This document shows positions 50,450-58,785 of a DNA stretch of 64,000 nucleotides, piece by piece. How positions within the stretch are numbered: the stretch's first letter is position 1; every line of letters starts with the position of its first letter. Under the pieces are notes generated by a model that did no database searches, was not told the DNA's origin, and saw only the letters and a list, made by a program, of their open reading frames with translations. Origin of the DNA: Nitrospira sp. CR1.3 (GTDB lineage: Bacteria > Nitrospirota > Nitrospiria > Nitrospirales > Nitrospiraceae); the NCBI GenBank assembly GCA_014055525.1, contig WIAH01000009.1, forward strand, positions 62,001 to 126,000. The letters are read 5' to 3'. The position numbers and the translations under genes are program-made.

Positions 50450-51820
50450 CTAGTTCGATGGTTGTCGGACAGATGTCTTTCTCATCTGCCAAAAGTAGTA
50501 GACCGGAACCCCGCTCAGCACTGTCGCTGCTCCATAAAACGACTCAGTTGGTCGCTGAAGCAGGCTGTAGATGACGAGCGATAGGGCTCCAGTCACGAGA
50601 ACAATTGGCAAGAATGGATAGAACGGAGCGCGATAGGCGCCTGAGCCGGCCAAGGTTTGTGTTCGGAGGCGGAAGATCGACGACAGGGTCAGGGCCAGGA
50701 ACAGGGCCAGTACGAGACCGCTATACACAAGCAATTGCTCGAACGTGCCGCTCAGGACCAGCAGCGAAGCCCACAGGCTTTGAAAGACAATCGCGCGTGC
50801 CGGTACCGCGGTTCCAGGGCGCAGCACGGCCAGCCATGGGCTGATCACCCCGTCCTGTGCCATGGCCCAATAGACGCGCGGTCCGGCCCAGGTCATGGCG
50901 CTCACCGCGCCTGCGATGGATAGACAGAGAACGGCAGCGACCAGTCTCCCGCTCTCGGGTCCCCAGAGAGCCGCGGCTGCCTTCTCCGCCACCGGGACGA
51001 TCGGCTCTTGGGCGAGTTCCGAGATCGACAGTGCCGACAGATAGACTGTGTTCAGAAGGAGATAGATGACGGCAACGAATGCCGTTCCTCCGATCATGAT
51101 CCTGGGCAAAATGCGCTGGGGATCTGCGATGTCACTTGCAATATAGCCTGCCACATTCCACCCGAGGTAGCAGTAGGTCACGATCACGAGCGAGATGGCG
51201 GCCGCGCCGAAGGTCGGCTGCCCGACTGCGGGACGTGCGATCAGATGTCCCCACTCGCCTGCCACGGCCGCAAGCCCGCCGACGATCAATCCGCTGATGG
51301 CGACGACCTTCGTCGTGGTGAGGAACAACTGCAGGCGGCCGCCTGTTTCCACGCCGCGACAATGGACCAGCGTCACGATCCACAGCAGGGAGAGCGAAAG
51401 GCCTTTCGCCAACCATCCTGTTTTATCGTGGACCGGGACAACTCGAAACGCGTAGGAAGAAAAACTGATCGCTGAGGCTGCGACCGCCGCGCCGAAGCCG
51501 ATAGTGAAGGAAGTCCATCCGCTGAGAAAGGCGGTGAACGGTCCGTAGGCTTCTCTCAAGTATACATAGTCGCCTCCGGCGTGCGGCAACCGGGAACCCA
51601 GCTCGCCATAAATCATCGCGCCACCGACGGCGAACAGCGCGCCGACGAACCACAAGAGCAGGATGACCAGAGGATCTCCGAGCTCCCTTGCCATGATTCC
51701 GGTCGTCGTGAAGATGCCGCCTCCGATGATGTTGCTGACGAGGACGCAGCCGGCGGTGAACCAGCCGATGGTCACGTGCGGGACATTGGAAGCGGGACTC
51801 GATCGCGACGAGGGCTTCAT
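50450..51820 (-). CDS. APC family amino acid permease
   Basis: A 456-residue membrane protein with 12 predicted helices. GCVLVSNIIGGGIFTTTGIM in helix 1 carries the Gly-rich substrate-binding break typical of the APC superfamily, and SRLPHAGGDYVYLREAYGPF in helices 2-3 is the family signature. The amino acid transported is not clear. The 229 bases downstream, up to the terminator at 50220, hold no supported gene. It is divergent from the ParB-domain gene at 51907. Confidence 0.9.
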   Translation of the reverse strand: MKPSSRSSPASNVPHVTIGWFTAGCVLVSNIIGGGIFTTTGIMARELGDPLVILLLWFVGALFAVGGAMIYGELGSRLPHAGGDYVYLREAYGPFTAFLSGWTSFTIGFGAAVAASAISFSSYAFRVVPVHDKTGWLAKGLSLSLLWIVTLVHCRGVETGGRLQLFLTTTKVVAISGLIVGGLAAVAGEWGHLIARPAVGQPTFGAAAISLVIVTYCYLGWNVAGYIASDIADPQRILPRIMIGGTAFVAVIYLLLNTVYLSALSISELAQEPIVPVAEKAAAALWGPESGRLVAAVLCLSIAGAVSAMTWAGPRVYWAMAQDGVISPWLAVLRPGTAVPARAIVFQSLWASLLVLSGTFEQLLVYSGLVLALFLALTLSSIFRLRTQTLAGSGAYRAPFYPFLPIVLVTGALSLVIYSLLQRPTESFYGAATVLSGVPVYYFWQMRKTSVRQPSN

Positions 51821-51906
51821 GGGTGCGTCAGTGTAATCCTCCCGTGCGCGGATTTCGAGCGTTCCACGGCTTTCCTTTCTCGCCCGGCTCGCATACCATA
51901 GACGTC

Positions 51907-52905
51907 ATGGCCCCGACGAAGGACAAGAAGGTTTTGGACTCGTCCGCTGTGAGACGACGCAAAAAACCGTCCGGCGCGTCGATCGGCCTGGCCGCTACGG
52001 AGTTACAGGCTGCCGCGCCTCCGGGCCAGGTCGCGCAGCTGCATCGGGCGATCGAGGAGGACGGGGGCCGGGCGCTGGCGCTGTATCGGGAACCCTACGG
52101 AGGAAGATGGCTCATCCTGGCCGCGGTACCGATCGAGCTCGTCGAGCCGACGCCGTACCAACGGAACATCTCCGACACCCATGTTCGAAAACTGGAAGAC
52201 GTCATCGGCAAGATCGGCCGCTTTCTCGATCCGATCATCGCGGTGCGGATGTCGAAACCGGATCATGCCGCGAAGTACTGGACGCCAAACGGAAACCATC
52301 GACTGTCCGCGATGCGAACCGTCGGGGCCAAGAGCATTGTGGCCATTGTGGTGCCGGAACCGGCGGCGGCCTATCAGATCCTGGCCTTGAATACGGAGAA
52401 AGCCCATAACCTCCGCGAGAAGGCGCTGGAAGTGATTCGAATGTACAAGGAGCTGGCGCCGCTCGATGACGCAACCGAAGAGACATACGCCTTGGAGTTT
52501 GAAGAACCGGCGTTCATCACGCTGGGACTCTGCTACGAGGACCGGCCGCGTTTCAGCGGCGGCGCCTATCATCCGGTGCTGAAACGCGTGGAGGAATTTC
52601 TGAAAAAGCCGATGCGCGCCGCGCTCGAGGTGCGACGGGCCAGGGCAAAAGACGTGCTGGCGCTGGATGACGAGATCGTCAAACAGGTCGAAATACTCAA
52701 GGCAAAGGGCCTAACCAGCCCCTACTTGAAAAGTTTTGTAATTGCGCGCGTGAATCCGATCCGGTTCAGACCAAAAGATGCTCCTCCGCTCTCATTCGAC
52801 GAGGTGCTTGACCGGATGGCCAAGGCGGTGGCGAAGTTCAATCCCGACAAGATCAAGCCGGACGATCTGGCAAGATCCGGCGGCGCTCCGGACGAGATGG
52901 AGTAG
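51907..52905 (+). CDS. ParB/Spo0J-like nuclease-domain protein
   Basis: A 332-residue protein with a ParB N-terminal-like fold: LVEPTPYQRNISDTHVRKLE near residue 75, then FLDPIIAVRM and YWTPNGNHRLSAMRTVGAKS, which is the CTP/nucleotide-binding G-x-x-R-x-x-A region. A basic N-terminal tail precedes it. The C-terminal 150 residues are helical without a classical helix-turn-helix, so it is not a standard chromosome-partition ParB; many such proteins are standalone. It is divergent from the permease and 75 bases ahead of the dehydratase gene. Confidence 0.8.
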   Translation: MAPTKDKKVLDSSAVRRRKKPSGASIGLAATELQAAAPPGQVAQLHRAIEEDGGRALALYREPYGGRWLILAAVPIELVEPTPYQRNISDTHVRKLEDVIGKIGRFLDPIIAVRMSKPDHAAKYWTPNGNHRLSAMRTVGAKSIVAIVVPEPAAAYQILALNTEKAHNLREKALEVIRMYKELAPLDDATEETYALEFEEPAFITLGLCYEDRPRFSGGAYHPVLKRVEEFLKKPMRAALEVRRARAKDVLALDDEIVKQVEILKAKGLTSPYLKSFVIARVNPIRFRPKDAPPLSFDEVLDRMAKAVAKFNPDKIKPDDLARSGGAPDEME

Positions 52906-52980
52906 TCGCCTCCCTGCCTTGTTTCTGTCTCGGCGGCCCCTTTACAATATCCACTCCCCCTACCTTCCAAGGAGGCCGCC

Positions 52981-53331
52981 ATGGGTCTAGCCGACAATAA
53001 ATGTGTGCCTTGCCGGGGCGGCGTGCCGCCGCTCCCGAATGATCGCGCGCAGGCGTTGCTCAAAGAACTCGGGCGCGGCTGGGGATTAAACACGCAGGGA
53101 CATCTTGAACGGCTCTACACCTTCAAAGACTTCGCCCAGGCCCTTGCCTATGTAAACAAGGTCGGCGCGATCGCGGAGACCGAGGGCCATCATCCGGATC
53201 TCTACCTGGCCTGGGGCAAGTGCAAGGTGGAAATCTGGACTCATAAGATCAACGGATTGACCGAAAGCGATTTTTATCTGGCGGCAAAGGCTGATCGCGA
53301 ATTTGAGCCATTCAAAGCCGTCGCCAGTTGA
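52981..53331 (+). CDS. phhB: 4a-hydroxytetrahydrobiopterin dehydratase
   Basis: A 116-residue pterin carbinolamine dehydratase. The family core is seen as YTFKDFAQALAYVNKVGAIA, ETEGHHPDLYLAWGKCKVEI (the catalytic His pair in E-x-x-x-H-H-P) and WTHKINGLTESDF. It recycles oxidised tetrahydropterin after aromatic amino acid hydroxylases or removes such intermediates. CAAGGAGG precedes the ATG. An N-terminal C-x2-C (CVPCRGG) is typical of bacterial members. A BT1-type carrier for pterin-like substrates may be encoded at 42897. Confidence 0.94.
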   Translation: MGLADNKCVPCRGGVPPLPNDRAQALLKELGRGWGLNTQGHLERLYTFKDFAQALAYVNKVGAIAETEGHHPDLYLAWGKCKVEIWTHKINGLTESDFYLAAKADREFEPFKAVAS

Positions 53332-53373
53332 CGGCGGCCCGGGAGGCGTCTCCATGAACGGACGAGGCGACGG

Positions 53374-55224
53374 ATGAGCGATAAGACCCAGGTGGCGCTC
53401 GTCAACATGCCGTTCAGCTTCTCGAAGTATCCCTCGATCCAGCTCGGCACCCTCTCGGCCCTCCTGAAATCACAAGGGATCCCCGTCGATTGCCATCATT
53501 TGAACGTTCGCTTCGCGCACAAGATCGGCGTGCCGTTGTACGAACTGATCTGCGAAAAACGGGCGCTCTTCGGCGAGTGGCTTTTTTCCCATCTCCTGTT
53601 TCGCGACAATCCGAAACGGGCTGAATACCCCAGAGTATTTAAGCCGGTCTTCGAGCAGGTCGCCCGGCAGAGCGGACAACCGATCGGATTTTTCGAGGAA
53701 ATGGCGGCCCGCATCGCTCCGCAATTTCTCACCGGCGCACTCACGTCGGTCGATTGGGGCCGGTATAGACTCGTCGGTTTCACCTCCACATTCGATCAAA
53801 ACGTGGCCAGCCTCACCATGGCCAAGCTCATCAAGGATCTCTATCCTGACGTAACAATCGTCTTTGGCGGGGCGAACTATGACGGCGAGATGGGCATGGA
53901 ATACTTCCGGGCCTTTCCCTTCATCGACTATGTGGTCGTCGGAGAGGGAGAGGAGGTCTTTCCAGCCCTTGTCCGCCGGATTCTGGAAGGAGAGTCAACG
54001 AACTTTCCCTCTGGCGCGGCCTATCGCGAGGGCGATCAGGTTCGGCTGACACGGAATCCTTCGCTCTTTTCCGGATTCGCAAACACCGGTCCTCCCGATT
54101 ACGACGACTACTACCGTCTTCTGGCGGAATTGGGAGAAACGGCGCAGGGCCTTGATCGCATTCTCCTCTACGAGGGTTCACGGGGCTGTTGGTGGGGCGA
54201 GAAACATCACTGCACGTTCTGCGGATTGAACGCTCAGAGCATGAAGTTTCGGGCCAAATCTTCGGAGCAGGTTGCCCGGGAAATGACCTATCTGTCCCAC
54301 CGATACGATACGGCCCGCTTCAGGCTGGTCGATAACATTATCGACATGAAGTATATCGAGAACCTGTTCGGGAAATTTGCGGAAGACCATTGCGATCTGG
54401 ACGTGTTTATCGAAACCAAGAGCAATCTCCACAAGAGCCAGATCCGCACCTTGGCGATGGGCGGTGTCAAGTGCATGCAGCCGGGATTGGAAAGCCTGAG
54501 CTTGAGCCAGTTGAAGGCCATGGACAAGGGCGTCACGCCCATGCAGAACATCATCTGTTTGAAGTGGAGTTTCTATTATCGCGTGGCGGTGTCCTGGAAC
54601 ATCCTGCTCGGATTTCCCGGAGAAACGAACGACGACTACCGGCGCCAGATCGACCTGATCCCGTCGCTGCTTCATCTGCAGCCGCCTGAAGCCACCGGAA
54701 AGTTCTGGCTGGAACGATTCAGTCCGTACTACTCGAGACCGCAGGAATACGGTGTGCGGATCACCGGGCCGGGCATGGCCTATGAGTATGTGTATGATGC
54801 CCGACAGGTGGATTTGAATAAGATCGCGTATGACTTTGAATATGAACTGGACAACTGGCCGGTCGATCCGCACATCTATCAAGAGCTTGTCGCGGCGATT
54901 GAAGGCTGGCAGCGGCTGCACGCGTCAAACGACCGGCCTTTCCTGTACTATTCGAAGGCGCTCAACTATGTGACCGTGTATGACGGGAGAAACCCGAAAG
55001 CCCCCACCCGTCAGCGGTATGACGGATTGGCGGCGCGGGTGATTGAAGTGTGCAATGAAACCGCAAAGAGCGTTGAGCAGATTCGCGCGGCGGTCACAAA
55101 TGGTATCGCTGTGGGCGATGAGGTACTAACGCCGATTTTGGAACAGCTGACCGCCAAGCGCGTGCTTTACGAAGAGCGCGGGAGGTACTTCACCTTGGCG
55201 ATCCCCGAAAACCCGTATCTTTAG
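53374..55224 (+). CDS. RiPP-type B12-binding radical SAM C-methyltransferase
   Basis: A 616-residue enzyme. Residues about 1-230 have a cobalamin-binding-like Rossmann fold (VALVNMPFSFSKYPSIQLGT; TIVFGGANYDGEMGMEYF). The radical SAM motif is embedded in EGSRGCWWGEKHHCTFCGLN near residue 270, the specific signature of the RiPP maturation radical SAM protein 1 / C-methyltransferase family. Substrates are ribosomal peptides with nitrile-hydratase-like or Nif11-like leaders. No such precursor peptide is seen in the window. The gene stands alone between the dehydratase and a convergent AhpD-like gene. Confidence 0.88.
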   Translation: MSDKTQVALVNMPFSFSKYPSIQLGTLSALLKSQGIPVDCHHLNVRFAHKIGVPLYELICEKRALFGEWLFSHLLFRDNPKRAEYPRVFKPVFEQVARQSGQPIGFFEEMAARIAPQFLTGALTSVDWGRYRLVGFTSTFDQNVASLTMAKLIKDLYPDVTIVFGGANYDGEMGMEYFRAFPFIDYVVVGEGEEVFPALVRRILEGESTNFPSGAAYREGDQVRLTRNPSLFSGFANTGPPDYDDYYRLLAELGETAQGLDRILLYEGSRGCWWGEKHHCTFCGLNAQSMKFRAKSSEQVAREMTYLSHRYDTARFRLVDNIIDMKYIENLFGKFAEDHCDLDVFIETKSNLHKSQIRTLAMGGVKCMQPGLESLSLSQLKAMDKGVTPMQNIICLKWSFYYRVAVSWNILLGFPGETNDDYRRQIDLIPSLLHLQPPEATGKFWLERFSPYYSRPQEYGVRITGPGMAYEYVYDARQVDLNKIAYDFEYELDNWPVDPHIYQELVAAIEGWQRLHASNDRPFLYYSKALNYVTVYDGRNPKAPTRQRYDGLAARVIEVCNETAKSVEQIRAAVTNGIAVGDEVLTPILEQLTAKRVLYEERGRYFTLAIPENPYL

Positions 55225-55304
55225 GGGACCGGCTTCGGCGAATGCCGGTGCCTGCCCCGCTGTCCGACGGGGACAGCCACCAAGCTGAAGGGTGGCAGCC
55301 CCCC

Positions 55305-55637
55305 CTACATCGACAGCTTCTCGGCCACGTTGCGCATCTGCACGCCATGGACCAGGGACGCACCGCCACGAATCGCGCAGGCGACGTGCACGGCCTCCGT
55401 CATCTCTTCGACGTTGGACCCCTTTTCGAGCGATGCTTGCGTATAGGCATCAATGCAGTAGGGACACTGCACGGCGTGCGCCACGGCGAGCGCAATCAAC
55501 GCCTTCTCGCGTTCGGTCAGGGCGCCTTCGGCGAAGCAGGCGCTGTAGTACTCCATGAACTTCTCCCACAATGCCTTGTTGCCCTTGCCCATGTCGGCAA
55601 ATTTCCCGAGGTCGTGCGGATGGTAGTAGGTGTCCAT
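55305..55637 (-). CDS. AhpD/carboxymuconolactone decarboxylase family protein
   Basis: A 110-residue protein with the CMD/AhpD redox motif C-x2-C in AVAHAVQCPYCIDAYTQASL and the downstream segment EAVHVACAIRGGASLVHGVQ. The sequence closely matches the type found next to arsenosugar-synthesis radical SAM genes (peroxidase-like proteins). That partner is not in this window; instead a different radical SAM gene lies convergent at 53374. GGGAGTG precedes the ATG. The 80 bases between the two stops contain several short stem-loops that may terminate both transcripts. Confidence 0.88.
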   Translation of the reverse strand: MDTYYHPHDLGKFADMGKGNKALWEKFMEYYSACFAEGALTEREKALIALAVAHAVQCPYCIDAYTQASLEKGSNVEEMTEAVHVACAIRGGASLVHGVQMRNVAEKLSM

Positions 55638-55653
55638 GAATCACTCCCTATTG

Positions 55654-55725
55654 AGAGGTTAAGGCTTAAGTTAAGGCTGAATGGTGGGAAAGCGGATACC
55701 TGCTGAGCTGTAGCATCAGCCTTGA
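55654..55725 (+). repeat. Low-complexity inverted repeat, second copy
   Basis: GAGGTTAAGGCTTAAG continues into TTAAGGCTGA (55671-55680), which pairs with TCAGCCTTGA (55716-55725) allowing one G-U pair. The unit sequence (AAGGCT, GAGGTT) is the same as that upstream of ssrA at 45611. It lies between two minus-strand genes. Probably a member of a dispersed intergenic repeat family. Confidence 0.45.
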
Positions 55726-55739
55726 CCTGATCGGCAGTG

Positions 55740-56024
55740 CTAGGCGTTACTCGGAGGGTCGGAGTCGGCTTGCGAAAGGATTTGCGAGAATCGATGGCCG
55801 ACAATAGTGGAGACTTTTCCCATGAGGTCGGTCACTTCCTGCCATTCATTGGGGAGCAAATCCAGCTTCAGTTGAGGATGAATGGCCCATTGGGCGTCGA
55901 CCTGTGAGCCTTTCCGGCTGACCTGAACCCGGAGGAGTTCGACCTCTGAACTGGCGGATTCTGTGTCCGTTGTCTGAGCGGGATTGCCGTTAGATTGTCC
56001 TGAAGGGGGCGTTGCGCTGGCCAT
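55740..56024 (-). CDS. Hypothetical small soluble protein
   Basis: A 94-residue acidic protein of unknown family. The first 25 residues are polar and probably disordered (ATPPSGQSNGNPAQ). The remainder has a beta-strand pair (VQVSRKGSQVDAQWAIHPQL) followed by helices (LLPNEWQEVTDLMGKVSTIV, GHRFSQILSQA). AGAAGGAG lies upstream of the ATG. It sits between the AhpD-like and IMPase genes on the same strand. Function unknown. Confidence 0.65.
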   Translation of the reverse strand: MASATPPSGQSNGNPAQTTDTESASSEVELLRVQVSRKGSQVDAQWAIHPQLKLDLLPNEWQEVTDLMGKVSTIVGHRFSQILSQADSDPPSNA

Positions 56025-56173
56025 ATGTCTCGCTCCTTCTCTCCTATTGAATCGGCGAAATCATACCCCATCGACCTTCGGTCTGTATATGCCGGAAGAA
56101 GACATGCGGTTTCACCATCGACAGCGAACCTCGCCGATCCTGTCCGATCGAGGGGCGCCATAAGCCGACAAGA

Positions 56174-56995
56174 CTACGAAGATCGCTGCGCACGCTGTTG
56201 AAGCACTTCCAGCATGGATGGGTGAATCAGCCCATTGCTGGCGACGAGCTCTTTCCCGTAGATCGAATGGGCGCCCCCAGCGAAATTCGTGACTGTTCCG
56301 CCCGCTTCTTTGAGAATGACGACGCCCGCCGCCATGTCCCAAGGATTCAGCCGTACTTCCCAGAAGCCGTCCAAGCGTCCTGCAGCCACATAGCAGAGAT
56401 CCAGCGCCGCGCTCCCCGAGCGCCGCAATCCCTGTGCCTTGAGCGCGAATCGGCAAAAATGGTCCAGGTTGTTGTTGACTGTCTCTCGAATGTCATAAGA
56501 AAAGCCCGTGACCAGGAGCGCCCGATCAAGATGATCGGTTTTCGACACGGCGATCGAGGTTCCGTTCAGGCTCGCGCCGGCGCCGGACTGGCCGGTAAAC
56601 AATTCGTTTCTGGTCGGATCAAATACAACGCCGATCAGGCCGAGACCGTCCCGCTCCACCCCGATGGAGATTCCGTAGAAAGGGAATCCGTGGGCAAAGT
56701 TAGTCGTGCCGTCCAAGGGATCGATGATCCATTGATAACGGCTTGGAGCGTGGCCGCTTGCTCCCTGCTCTTCCGCGAGAATCCGGTGAGAAGGGAAGTG
56801 TTCGCCTATCAGGTTGATGATGCATCGTTCAGCCGCCCGATCGGCGTCCGTCACGAGGTCGATCGGATTCTTGTGCTCAATGCGAAAACCGGTTTTCGAG
56901 TAGTCCAACAGCAGGGCCCCGGCAGTCCGGGCAGCCTCGATCGCAACGGCTAACAATCTCGCGGGTGGAACATCCTGTTGGTCGGCAGAAAGCAT
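56174..56995 (-). CDS. suhB: Inositol monophosphatase family protein
   Basis: A 273-residue Mg-dependent phosphatase. The three metal-binding motifs are present: ILAEEQGAS (Glu), WIIDPLDGTTNFAHGFPFY (D-P-L-D-G-T) and NPWDMAAGVVILKEAGGTVT (W-D-x2-A). These enzymes hydrolyse inositol 1-phosphate and related sugar phosphates, and SuhB also has regulatory roles in rRNA synthesis in E. coli; I cannot tell which applies. It is 149 bases upstream of the small hypothetical gene on the same strand. Confidence 0.93.
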   Translation of the reverse strand: MLSADQQDVPPARLLAVAIEAARTAGALLLDYSKTGFRIEHKNPIDLVTDADRAAERCIINLIGEHFPSHRILAEEQGASGHAPSRYQWIIDPLDGTTNFAHGFPFYGISIGVERDGLGLIGVVFDPTRNELFTGQSGAGASLNGTSIAVSKTDHLDRALLVTGFSYDIRETVNNNLDHFCRFALKAQGLRRSGSAALDLCYVAAGRLDGFWEVRLNPWDMAAGVVILKEAGGTVTNFAGGAHSIYGKELVASNGLIHPSMLEVLQQRAQRSS

Positions 56996-57124
56996 CAGCG
57001 GCTCATGATAGCACGGCGATTCCAGAAGTGTCCCGATTCTCGCGCGTCATCGCTGTCATGACTCGTTGGCTCACGAAGATCTATTTCACGCTTCGCGCCC
57101 AAGCCATTACTCGCATACATTTTA

Positions 57125-57153
57125 TTGACTTGCTTCGCAAGCAAGACTATAAA
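57125..57153 (+). promoter_or_regulatory. Sigma-70 promoter with symmetric spacer
   Basis: TTGACT (57125-57130) and TATAAA (57148-57153) are separated by exactly 17 bases. The spacer contains CTTGC-TTC-GCAAG, a small inverted repeat that could be an operator. It points to the small genes at 57182 and 57427; the preceding base composition is AT-rich. Confidence 0.75.
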
Positions 57154-57181
57154 GCAAGTGCGCGTGCCGAGGAGTCGTCGC

Positions 57182-57382
57182 TTGAAAGATCTGATGGATG
57201 TTCTTATCGGCCTTGAGCAACGAATCACAGCCTCCAGAAACCGTCTCCTGGAACTTGAAGAAATCGTCGCCCCCTGGACGACGAAATTCCCGCCACGAAG
57301 AAATATCTTCTCCGGCCTGCATCTTCCCGATGAAAACGCTGTTTGGTGGCTTCCCATGACTTGGAGGCTGCAGGTCGAGTAG
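57182..57382 (+). CDS. Small coiled-coil hypothetical protein
   Basis: A 66-residue ORF starting at TTG with GAGGAG seven bases upstream, 29 bases after the -10 element at 57148. Residues 4-30 form a helix suited to a coiled coil (LMDVLIGLEQRITASRNRLL), followed by a Trp/Pro-rich tail (VWWLPMTWRLQVE at the end). No family recognised. The promoter, ribosome-binding site and following small ORF support it as a real gene; the non-ATG start makes it less certain. The overlapping minus-strand frames look like shadows. Confidence 0.55.
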   Translation: MKDLMDVLIGLEQRITASRNRLLELEEIVAPWTTKFPPRRNIFSGLHLPDENAVWWLPMTWRLQVE

Positions 57383-57426
57383 GTGCCATCGAGCTTTGAT
57401 TCGATGTACGAAGGGAGGTGAGAGTC

Positions 57427-57465
57427 TTGGCGACGAAGAAAGCAGCAAAGAAGAAGAAGAAGTAA
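57427..57465 (+). CDS. Twelve-residue Lys-rich peptide ORF
   Basis: A TTG start with an excellent ribosome-binding site (GGGAGGTG six bases upstream) is followed by ATKKAAKKKKK and TAA. The peptide resembles the Lys/Ala repeats of histone-H1-like bacterial proteins but is very short. A hairpin at 57484-57513 follows 18 bases later. It could be a minimal basic peptide, a leader peptide sensing lysine supply, or the stub of a longer KAAKK-repeat gene. Confidence 0.45.
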   Translation: MATKKAAKKKKK

Positions 57466-57483
57466 GTCCCGCCTCGATTCTAG

Positions 57484-57513
57484 CGTCGGGAACGAGGCCA
57501 CTCGTTCCCGACG
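57484..57513 (+). terminator. Hairpin after the Lys-rich peptide ORF
   Basis: CGTCGGGAACGAG (57484-57496) and CTCGTTCCCGACG (57501-57513) form 13 perfect pairs around GCCA. TTAAAT follows, not a clear T-run. It lies between the small plus-strand unit and the convergent lpxC gene, so it may terminate from both sides. The remaining 90 bases to the lpxC stop hold nothing else. Confidence 0.5.
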
Positions 57514-57603
57514 TTAAATCCATTTCCCGCAGCTCACAGTACAGCCTTCATGCCTCGTGGAGGCATCGAGCCTTCTGTTGCCGTTTTTGGATGGCAGGAA
57601 TTG

Positions 57604-58542
57604 TCAGGAAGCAACTTGGAGCGCGACGGCAGGCGCCGAGCGCGCAGTCTGTAGGGCGGAGAGAGGCTCCGTGGCCGCCACGCCGTGGTCGGCATTCAGA
57701 AGCACCCAGCAGTCCGGATGGTCGAGAATCTGCTTCACAAGTTTCGTATGCAGGGCATGTCCCGATCGATCGGCAATCAGGTGGCCGATGAACGGAACTC
57801 CCAGAAGCGAAAAATCTCCGATCAGATCGAGAACCTTATGCCGGACGAACTCATCGGCGAAGCGAAGGCCGGATTCATTGAGCACGCCGTCCTTAGACAG
57901 TACGACCGTGTTGTCCAGGTTACCGCCTCGACCCAGTCCGCGCGCCCACAGGGCCTCCACTTCCTCCAAGAAGCCAAACGTTCGCGCCTCGGCGATCTCG
58001 GATTCAAACGCATCGGCGGAATATTCGTAGGCGTAAGCCTGCGTGTGAATCAGCGGGTGGTCATACTGGATCGAATAGGTGATTCTCGGCGTGGAGGACG
58101 GTTCAATACGGATCCGGCGCGATCCATCCACGACTTCGAGGGGCCTCGTCATCTTGAGGTAAGGCTGGCGCTTGTTTTGGGAAACCAGTCCGGCTGAACG
58201 AATCAAGCGGACGAAGGGAGCGGAACTCCCGTCCATCACCGGGGCTTCCCCGGCGTCAACGTCAACATACACGTTATCGACGTTCAAACCCGCGAGGGCT
58301 GCCAACAGATGCTCGATCGTCTTGACTTGAAATCCATTGCCGCTAATAGCAGTGCATAGCTCGGTCGGAACCAGATGTTTCACGGTGGCTGCGAGGGAGG
58401 CTCCGGCATGTCCGTTTCGATTGACGAACACGATGCCGGTATCGGGAGAAGCCGGCCTGATAGTCAGCGTGACCGGTTGGCCAGAATGAAGACCGACGCC
58501 CGTACAACTTATCGAATTTGCTAAGGTCTGTTGCAGTCTCAC
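57604..58542 (-). CDS. lpxC: UDP-3-O-acyl-N-acetylglucosamine deacetylase LpxC
   Basis: A 312-residue LpxC. Zinc ligands and catalytic motifs are clear: VKTIEHLLAALAGLNVDNVY (first His), FVRHKVLDLIGDFSLLGVPF (second His and Asp) and GRGGNLDNTVVL. It commits the pathway to lipid A, so the organism makes lipopolysaccharide. The start is GTG with GGAGGTG four bases upstream. The 243 bases upstream are AT-rich and probably hold its promoter, though I cannot fix one. Confidence 0.97.
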   Translation of the reverse strand: MRLQQTLANSISCTGVGLHSGQPVTLTIRPASPDTGIVFVNRNGHAGASLAATVKHLVPTELCTAISGNGFQVKTIEHLLAALAGLNVDNVYVDVDAGEAPVMDGSSAPFVRLIRSAGLVSQNKRQPYLKMTRPLEVVDGSRRIRIEPSSTPRITYSIQYDHPLIHTQAYAYEYSADAFESEIAEARTFGFLEEVEALWARGLGRGGNLDNTVVLSKDGVLNESGLRFADEFVRHKVLDLIGDFSLLGVPFIGHLIADRSGHALHTKLVKQILDHPDCWVLLNADHGVAATEPLSALQTARSAPAVALQVAS

Positions 58543-58785
58543 CTGGCACCTCCAACGAGTACTGGTGAGTACAGCAACTCATGTGCCAGAGAAATTTCAC
58601 TCTCAAACTATCATAAGCCATTGTTTATACATTGAAAATTTTGTTCATCCCTTTCTTCACGGTTGTTGTAAAAACATTACACGTGTGACTTTTTCATAGT
58701 TATAACAATGGCATTTCCCGCTTATCAGAAGAAGTGCCTGGCTCATCACCTCGCATCGAACGGTCGACGATGAGAAGGACTAAGC

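Noticed and set aside
50025..50453. A 142-codon plus-strand frame through the terminator
   Set aside because: It reads straight through the strong terminator at 50181-50220 and has reversed-composition features.
57396..57791. A plus-strand frame running into lpxC
   Set aside because: Overlaps the lpxC 3' end and the hairpin at 57484; no features of its own.
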